From Massilia rubra (GTDB taxonomy: Bacteria > Pseudomonadota > Gammaproteobacteria > Burkholderiales > Burkholderiaceae_D): a DNA stretch of 64,000 nucleotides. Location of the stretch: assembly GCF_011682065.1 (NCBI RefSeq), contig NZ_VUYU01000016.1:103876-167875 (forward strand). Reading direction: 5' to 3'. The notes beneath the pieces are model-generated. The model was not told the DNA's origin. It saw only the letters and a program-made list of their open reading frames with translations, and searched no databases. Both the position numbers and the translations under genes were made by a program. Of the stretch, positions 59,076 through 64,000 are shown in pieces; position 1 is the first letter of the stretch, and every line of letters begins with the position of its first letter.

Positions 59076-61025
59076 ATGAACGCCATGCTCGCCGTCATCG
59101 TGCCCAGCCTGGGCTGGGCCTTGCTCGACTTTGTCTGGCAGGGATTGTTGATCGGCTGCCTGGCCGCCATCGGCATGGGATTGCTGCGCGGCGCGCGGCC
59201 CCAGCTGCGCTACGCCGTCGGCTGCGCCGCGCTGCTGCTGTGCGCCGCCTTGCCGCTGGCTGGAACAGTGCAGCGCATGCTCGATGCGCAGGCCGCGGCC
59301 ACCACCATCCTGCCGCTGCGCGCCATCGCCATGCCGGCCGGCGAGGCCGACGCGCCGCTGCTGGCCGCGCAGGTCGCCAGCTGGGAACCGGTGTTGCAGC
59401 AGCGCTTGCCCCTGCTGATGTTTTTCTGGAGTTGCGGCGCCGGCCTGCTGGCGCTGCGCCTGATGCTCGGGCTGGCCTGGGTGCGCCGTCGCAGCCAACC
59501 GGGCCGCTACCTGCGCGACGCCGCCTGGCAGGCGAGAGTGGACCGGCTGGCGCTGCGTTTCGGCGTGGCGCGCAAGGTCGCGCTGGGGCTGGTGCACGAC
59601 TTGCCCGGCCCGGTGACGGCCGGCTGGTGGCGACCGGTGATCCTGGTGCCGGCTTCGCTGGTGAGCGGCATGCCGCCCGATTTGCTCGAAGCCCTGCTGG
59701 CGCACGAAATGGCGCATATCAAGCGCTTCGATTACCTGGTCAACCTGATCCAGAGCGCGATCGAAATGGTGCTGTTCTATCACCCTGCGGTGTGGTGGCT
59801 GTCGCACCGGGTGCGGATCGAGCGCGAACAGATTGCAGATGATTTAGCAGCAAGCATGCTCGGCGAACCGCGGCGTCTGGCGCTTGCATTATCCGAACTG
59901 GACCAGTTCCAGTTCTCCACCCCTCAACTTGCCCATGGGGCTCACGGAGGAAATCTTATGTCCCGCATCAAACGCCTGGTCCGCCCGGATACCGAACCAC
60001 TGAACTGGAAAATGGCGCTGCCGATTCTCGGCCTGTCGGCCGCTTGCGCCGCCTTTTACGCCAACGCGCAGACAGCGCCGCCGGCGCCGGCGACAGCCGT
60101 GCGCGCCGGCAGCGCGCCGGCGGTCCCGCCAGCCCCGCCGGCACCGCCAGCCATCCCGGCCTTGCGCGCCGCCGTAGCCGTTCCCGCCGCGCCGCCCGCG
60201 CCACCGCTGCCGCCCGCTCCCCCGGCGCCGCCGCGTCTTCCCCTCAGCATTACCAAGGGTCCTGGCGAGATGTCGTATGCGCTGGTGCAAGGCCCCGAGC
60301 GCAAGGGCATGTTAAGTGGCGACAGCCGCGATGTCGACGACATCGCCGCCGCCAAGCACACCGTCCAGGGGGACTTTTTGTGGTTCCGCCAGGGCGACCA
60401 GGCCTACGTGGTGCAGGACCCGGCCCTGATCGCCAGGGTTTCCGCCGCCTACGCGCCGCTCAAGCGCCTCGGCGCCCAGATGGAGGTGCATGGCAAGGAA
60501 ATGGAAAAGCACGGCAAGGTGGTCGAGCAATTGGGGCGCGAGATGGAACGCAAGGCCGGCGCCGACCAGCCCGAACATGCCGAGACGCGCCGTATCGCCG
60601 GCCTGATCGCGGCTCTGGCGCCGCAGCAAGCCCGTTTGCAGCGCGAGATCGTGCAGCTCGAGCGCCAGATCGACGACGCCGGCGGCCCGACCCGTGCGCA
60701 GTTGTCGGCCAGGCGCGACCAGCTCAATGTCAAGCTGAGCGACATCGAACGCCAGCTCGACGTGCAGCACGCGCAGCTCGAGCGCCAGCACGGCAGGATC
60801 GAACAGGCGCGCGCGCCGCTCGACGCCATCGGCGAGCAAATGAAAGAAGCGGGCAAGCCGATGGACGCGCTGGGTAAAAAGATGAATGTGCTGGGGCGCG
60901 AGATGGACCAGCACGGCAAAGCGGCCGAGCGCGTGATGCGCGAGGTGCTGCGCGACGCCGTCGCGCGCGGCCTGGCGCGGCCGGTGCCGGGGCCACGCGC
61001 GCCCGGCCTCGCAATGTTAACTTAA
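59076..61025 (+). CDS. M56 family (BlaR1-like) membrane metallopeptidase with coiled-coil tail
   Basis: 649 residues. Several N-terminal membrane helices are followed by the zinc motif HEMAH (His210-His214), ERE...DD and a further helix. After residue 310 comes an Ala/Pro-rich linker, then a long Gln/Glu/Arg-rich coiled coil (about residues 450-630, e.g. QMEVHGKEMEKHGKVVEQLG). BlaR1 proteases signal by cutting BlaI; no BlaI-type repressor is adjacent, and no penicillin-binding sensor domain is seen. It might serve as leader protease or sensor for the RiPP genes, but this is only proximity. Confidence 0.82.
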   Translation: MNAMLAVIVPSLGWALLDFVWQGLLIGCLAAIGMGLLRGARPQLRYAVGCAALLLCAALPLAGTVQRMLDAQAAATTILPLRAIAMPAGEADAPLLAAQVASWEPVLQQRLPLLMFFWSCGAGLLALRLMLGLAWVRRRSQPGRYLRDAAWQARVDRLALRFGVARKVALGLVHDLPGPVTAGWWRPVILVPASLVSGMPPDLLEALLAHEMAHIKRFDYLVNLIQSAIEMVLFYHPAVWWLSHRVRIEREQIADDLAASMLGEPRRLALALSELDQFQFSTPQLAHGAHGGNLMSRIKRLVRPDTEPLNWKMALPILGLSAACAAFYANAQTAPPAPATAVRAGSAPAVPPAPPAPPAIPALRAAVAVPAAPPAPPLPPAPPAPPRLPLSITKGPGEMSYALVQGPERKGMLSGDSRDVDDIAAAKHTVQGDFLWFRQGDQAYVVQDPALIARVSAAYAPLKRLGAQMEVHGKEMEKHGKVVEQLGREMERKAGADQPEHAETRRIAGLIAALAPQQARLQREIVQLERQIDDAGGPTRAQLSARRDQLNVKLSDIERQLDVQHAQLERQHGRIEQARAPLDAIGEQMKEAGKPMDALGKKMNVLGREMDQHGKAAERVMREVLRDAVARGLARPVPGPRAPGLAMLT

Positions 61026-61036
61026 TTGCATATCGA

Positions 61037-61504
61037 TTGTGCAATGAGGGACGCTGGGTCATCGACCTGGCGCCCATGGTCGCGCAGGCCAAGGCCGTGC
61101 ACGGCGGCGAAAAAGAGATTGCCCAGCTTGAGCGCACCTTCAAGGACGGCGTGATGGTGATCGATGCAAAAAGCGTCAAGCTGGCGCTCGCCGGGGACGA
61201 CGCCAGGCCGCTCAGCTATCCCTACAAGATCGTCGCCGCCGATCCGGACAAGCCGCAGTGCGTCAACCTGCTGATGGCGGCCTTGCCCAAGCCGCTGGCG
61301 TATTGCCTCAGCGATGGCGTACTGTCGGTCAACGACCCGGCCAGCGCCCTGGTGTCGACGTATCGCCGCGCCGCGCCGGCCAAAGCCGACGCCACTGCCA
61401 CGGATGCGGCCAGGGCCGAAGGCGCGACCCCGGCGGCAGCCGGCGGCCGGGAAGCCCGTTCGCCAGCGAAAGCGTCGCCGTCCAATGGCGGCGCGCCGGT
61501 ATAA
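61037..61504 (+). CDS. hypothetical protein, probably N-terminally truncated
   Basis: Open frame of about 155 residues with the readable stretch CNEGRWVIDLAPMVAQAKAV and VSTYRRAAPAKADATATDAA. The C-terminal ~45 residues are Ala-rich and disordered. The first Cys looks like a mature lipoprotein Cys, but no signal peptide precedes it; only a weak TTG at 61037 is available and the frame stays open upstream. I suspect that the 5' end was lost by deletion or a frameshift. It is 11 bp downstream of the M56 gene. Confidence 0.45.
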   Translation: MCNEGRWVIDLAPMVAQAKAVHGGEKEIAQLERTFKDGVMVIDAKSVKLALAGDDARPLSYPYKIVAADPDKPQCVNLLMAALPKPLAYCLSDGVLSVNDPASALVSTYRRAAPAKADATATDAARAEGATPAAAGGREARSPAKASPSNGGAPV

Positions 61505-61511
61505 TCACGGG

Positions 61512-63821
61512 ATGCAAAATCTCCTCCACAACCTCAATCCCGAACAACTCGCCGCCGTCACCCTGCCGCCGCAGAGCGCCCTGATTCTCGCGGGCGCCGG
61601 CTCCGGCAAGACGCGCGTGCTGACGACCCGCATCGCCTGGCTGATCCAGACCGGCCAGGTTTCGCCGGCCGGGATCATGGCGGTGACGTTTACCAACAAG
61701 GCCGCCAAGGAAATGACGACGCGCCTGTCGGCCATGCTGCCGGTGAGCACGCGCGGCATGTGGATCGGCACCTTCCACGGCTTGTGCAACCGCTTCCTGC
61801 GCACCCATTACCGCGATGCCGCGCTGCCGCAAACCTTCCAGATCCTCGATTCGCAGGATCAGTTGTCGATGATTAAACGTTTGCTGAAAGCGAACAATGT
61901 CGATGACGAAAAGTACCCGGCCAAGAACCTGATGTATTTCATCAACAACGCCAAGGACCAGGGCTTGCGCGCCAATCGGGTCGAGGCGCACGACCCGATC
62001 GAACGCAAGATGGTCGAGTTGTACGATCTGTACGACAATCAGTGCCAGCGCGAAGGCGTGGTCGATTTTGCCGAACTGCTGCTGCGCGCCTATGAGCTGC
62101 TGCAACGCAACCAGCCGCTGCGCGAGCATTACCAGGCGCGCTTCAAGCACATCCTGGTCGACGAGTTCCAGGATACCAACGACCTGCAATACAACCTGCT
62201 CAAGCTGCTGGCGGGGCAGGGCCAGCAGGTGGCCGGCGCGCTGTTCGCCGTGGGCGACGACGACCAAAGCATTTACGCCTTTCGCGGCGCCAATGTCGGC
62301 AATATGAGCGCCTTCGAGCGCGAATTCCGGGTCGAGAACCTGATCAAGCTCGAACAAAACTACCGCTCGCACGGCCACATCCTCGACAGCGCCAACCACC
62401 TGATCGCCAACAACAGCAAGCGCCTGGGCAAGAACCTGCGCACCGATGCCGGTCACGGCGAGCCGGTGCGCATCTACGAAGCCTCGTCCGACCTGGAAGA
62501 GGCGCAGTGGATCATCGAGGAAGCGAAGAGCCTGATGCTTGAGGGTGCGTTGCGCAGCGAGATCGCGATTTTGTACCGCTCCAATGCGCAGTCGCGCGTG
62601 ATCGAGCATGCGCTGTTCGCGGCCGGCCTGCCGTACACGGTGTACGGCGGCCAGCGCTACTTCCAGCGCGCCGAGGTCAAGCACGCCATCGCTTACCTGC
62701 AACTGATGGACAATCCGCACAATGATTCGGCCTTTTTGCGGGTGGTGAACTTCCCCACGCGCGGCATCGGCATGCGCTCGATCGAGGCGCTGCAGGCGGC
62801 CGCCGAGCAGTACGGCATTTCGCTGTACGCGGCGGTGCCCTACGTGGCGGGCAAGTCGGGTTCCTCGCTCAATAGTTTTGTGAAGCTGGTCGAAGGCGCC
62901 CGTTTCGAGACCGGGCAACTGGCGCTGCCCGAGATGGTGCGCGTGGTGCTGGAAGCGAGCGGCCTGCTGCAGCACTACCAGAACGAAAAAGAAGGCGCCG
63001 ACCGCATCGAGAACCTGGAACAGATGGTCAATGCGGCCACCCAGTTCGTGCAGGAAGAAGGCTTCGGCCAGGGCGCGCCAGCTTACCTCGGTCCCAAGAC
63101 TTACGCCAGCGTGGGCGAGATGCTGGTCGAAGGCGAGGGAGTCGAGATCATCGACGCCGATACGCCGCTGAACGTCGTCATGTCGCCGCTGTCGGCCTTT
63201 CTGTCGCACGCCTCGCTCGAAGCGGGCGACGCCCAGGCCCAGGCCGGGCAGGATGCGCTGCAACTGATGACGGTGCACTCGGCCAAGGGACTCGAATTTG
63301 ACGCCGTGTTCATCACCGGCCTGGAAGAAGGCCTGTTCCCGCACGAGAGCAGTTCGCGCGAGATGGATGGCGTGGACGAAGAGCGGCGCCTGATGTACGT
63401 GGCCATCACGCGCGCGAGGAAGCGCCTGTACATGAGTTTTACGCAGTCGCGCATGCTGCACGGGCAGACCCGCTACAACATGAAATCGCGCTTCTTCGAC
63501 GAGCTGCCCGAAGAGGCGCTCAAGTGGATTTCGCCGCGCGTGCAATCGCACTGGTTCGGCAACAAGAAGTCGGCCTGGGACGACGCCAAGTTTACCGGCG
63601 GCTCGGACAACAAGATCGCCCAGCAGATCGCGCAAAAAGCGGCCAGCAACGGGCCGGGATGGCGCATCGGCGAATCGGTGGCGCACGCCAAGTTCGGCGA
63701 AGGGGTGATTGTCAATATCGAGGGTGGCGGGAGCAACGCGCGCGCGCAGATCAATTTCGGCAAAGCCGGCATGAAAGTGCTCGACCTGTCGGTCGCCAAG
63801 CTCGACCGGGTCGGACGCTGA
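61512..63821 (+). CDS. uvrD: UvrD/Rep/PcrA family ATP-dependent DNA helicase
   Basis: Superfamily 1A 3'-5' helicase for nucleotide-excision and mismatch repair. ATG 61512 (MQNLLHNLNPEQLAAVTLPP). Walker A AGAGSGKT (residues 27-34), motif Ia VTFTNKAAKEM, Walker B LVDEFQDTN, motif III VGDDDQSIYAFRGA, LEQNYRS and the motif V/VI regions TVHSAKGLEFD and YVAITRARKRLY. The C-terminal Tudor-like RNAP-binding segment HAKFGEGVIVNIEG is intact. 769 residues, rather long. The end is close to the low-quality G/C tract. Confidence 0.93.
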   Translation: MQNLLHNLNPEQLAAVTLPPQSALILAGAGSGKTRVLTTRIAWLIQTGQVSPAGIMAVTFTNKAAKEMTTRLSAMLPVSTRGMWIGTFHGLCNRFLRTHYRDAALPQTFQILDSQDQLSMIKRLLKANNVDDEKYPAKNLMYFINNAKDQGLRANRVEAHDPIERKMVELYDLYDNQCQREGVVDFAELLLRAYELLQRNQPLREHYQARFKHILVDEFQDTNDLQYNLLKLLAGQGQQVAGALFAVGDDDQSIYAFRGANVGNMSAFEREFRVENLIKLEQNYRSHGHILDSANHLIANNSKRLGKNLRTDAGHGEPVRIYEASSDLEEAQWIIEEAKSLMLEGALRSEIAILYRSNAQSRVIEHALFAAGLPYTVYGGQRYFQRAEVKHAIAYLQLMDNPHNDSAFLRVVNFPTRGIGMRSIEALQAAAEQYGISLYAAVPYVAGKSGSSLNSFVKLVEGARFETGQLALPEMVRVVLEASGLLQHYQNEKEGADRIENLEQMVNAATQFVQEEGFGQGAPAYLGPKTYASVGEMLVEGEGVEIIDADTPLNVVMSPLSAFLSHASLEAGDAQAQAGQDALQLMTVHSAKGLEFDAVFITGLEEGLFPHESSSREMDGVDEERRLMYVAITRARKRLYMSFTQSRMLHGQTRYNMKSRFFDELPEEALKWISPRVQSHWFGNKKSAWDDAKFTGGSDNKIAQQIAQKAASNGPGWRIGESVAHAKFGEGVIVNIEGGGSNARAQINFGKAGMKVLDLSVAKLDRVGR

Positions 63822-63830
63822 AGCGGCGTG

Positions 63831-64000
63831 GGGGGGGGGGGGGGGGGGGGCCCCCCCCGGGGGGGGGGGGGGGGGGGGGGCGGGGGGGGGGGGCGGGGGG
63901 GGGGGCGGGGGGGGCGGGGGGGGGGGGGGGGGCGGGGGGGGGCCCCCCCCCCCCCCCCGCCCCGGGCGGGCCGGGCCCCCCCCGGCGCCGGCGCGCGGGG
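63831..64000. other. low-complexity poly-G/poly-C tract, probable assembly artefact
   Basis: Almost all bases are G or C in long homopolymers, without codon structure, directly after the helicase gene. This is typical of two-colour sequencing dark-cycle artefacts or a bad contig end. It should not be interpreted biologically. Confidence 0.88.

Overview
The window is high-G+C DNA from a betaproteobacterium of the order Burkholderiales, most like Massilia, Duganella or another Oxalobacteraceae genus. This rests on the mix of housekeeping genes (rplM-rpsI, erpA-anmK, dusB-fis-purH-ruvCAB, thiCSGDE), two PEP-CTERM proteins and the hairpin-rich intergenic repeats. No database search was possible, so the genus is an inference. 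The last ~170 bases are almost pure G/C homopolymer and look like a contig-end artefact.

Layout. 0-7.2 kb: two NatAB-like ABC exporters around coq7, an unknown gene and an OsmC-family gene, then a secreted alpha/beta hydrolase. 7.3-12.6 kb: rplM-rpsI with promoter and terminator, a 0.6 kb field of long palindromes, argC, and two tandem HAF-repeat PEP-CTERM proteins. 12.7-25 kb: erpA, anmK, an M23 peptidoglycan hydrolase, tyrS-dtd, a YbhB-like protein, a histidine phosphatase, dusB-fis, purH, ruvC-ruvA-ruvB and a yidD-like gene. 25.1-26.1 kb: DUF4291 and YnfA genes.

26.2-31.9 kb is a visibly lower-G+C island, all on the minus strand. It holds small immunity-like genes and broken C-terminal toxin fragments, and has two paralogous genes near its ends. 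32-39.6 kb: small membrane proteins, a UPF0178 protein, and a tight group of two small duplicated membrane proteins, an Lgt-like transferase and a Cys-rich radical SAM protein. A VOC protein, DUF2147 and lipoproteins follow. 40-46.4 kb: valS, a START-like protein, an MGDG-synthase-like glycosyltransferase and a subtilisin-like protease. 46.6-51.2 kb: a TPP riboswitch and thiC-thiS-thiG-thiD-thiE with overlapping ends. 51.2-54.5 kb: three response-regulator genes and glutathione-dependent formaldehyde dehydrogenase.

55.2-58.8 kb is the most exciting part. Two Cys/Ser/Thr-rich precursor genes lie directly before, and overlap, a fused lyase-kinase-cyclase lanthipeptide synthetase that keeps the LanC zinc ligands. 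One precursor carries two near-identical cores, and in all three cores Ser/Thr-Cys pairs recur every 4-5 residues. A BlaR1-like M56 metalloprotease without an adjacent BlaI repressor follows, then a truncated unknown gene and a UvrD-family helicase.
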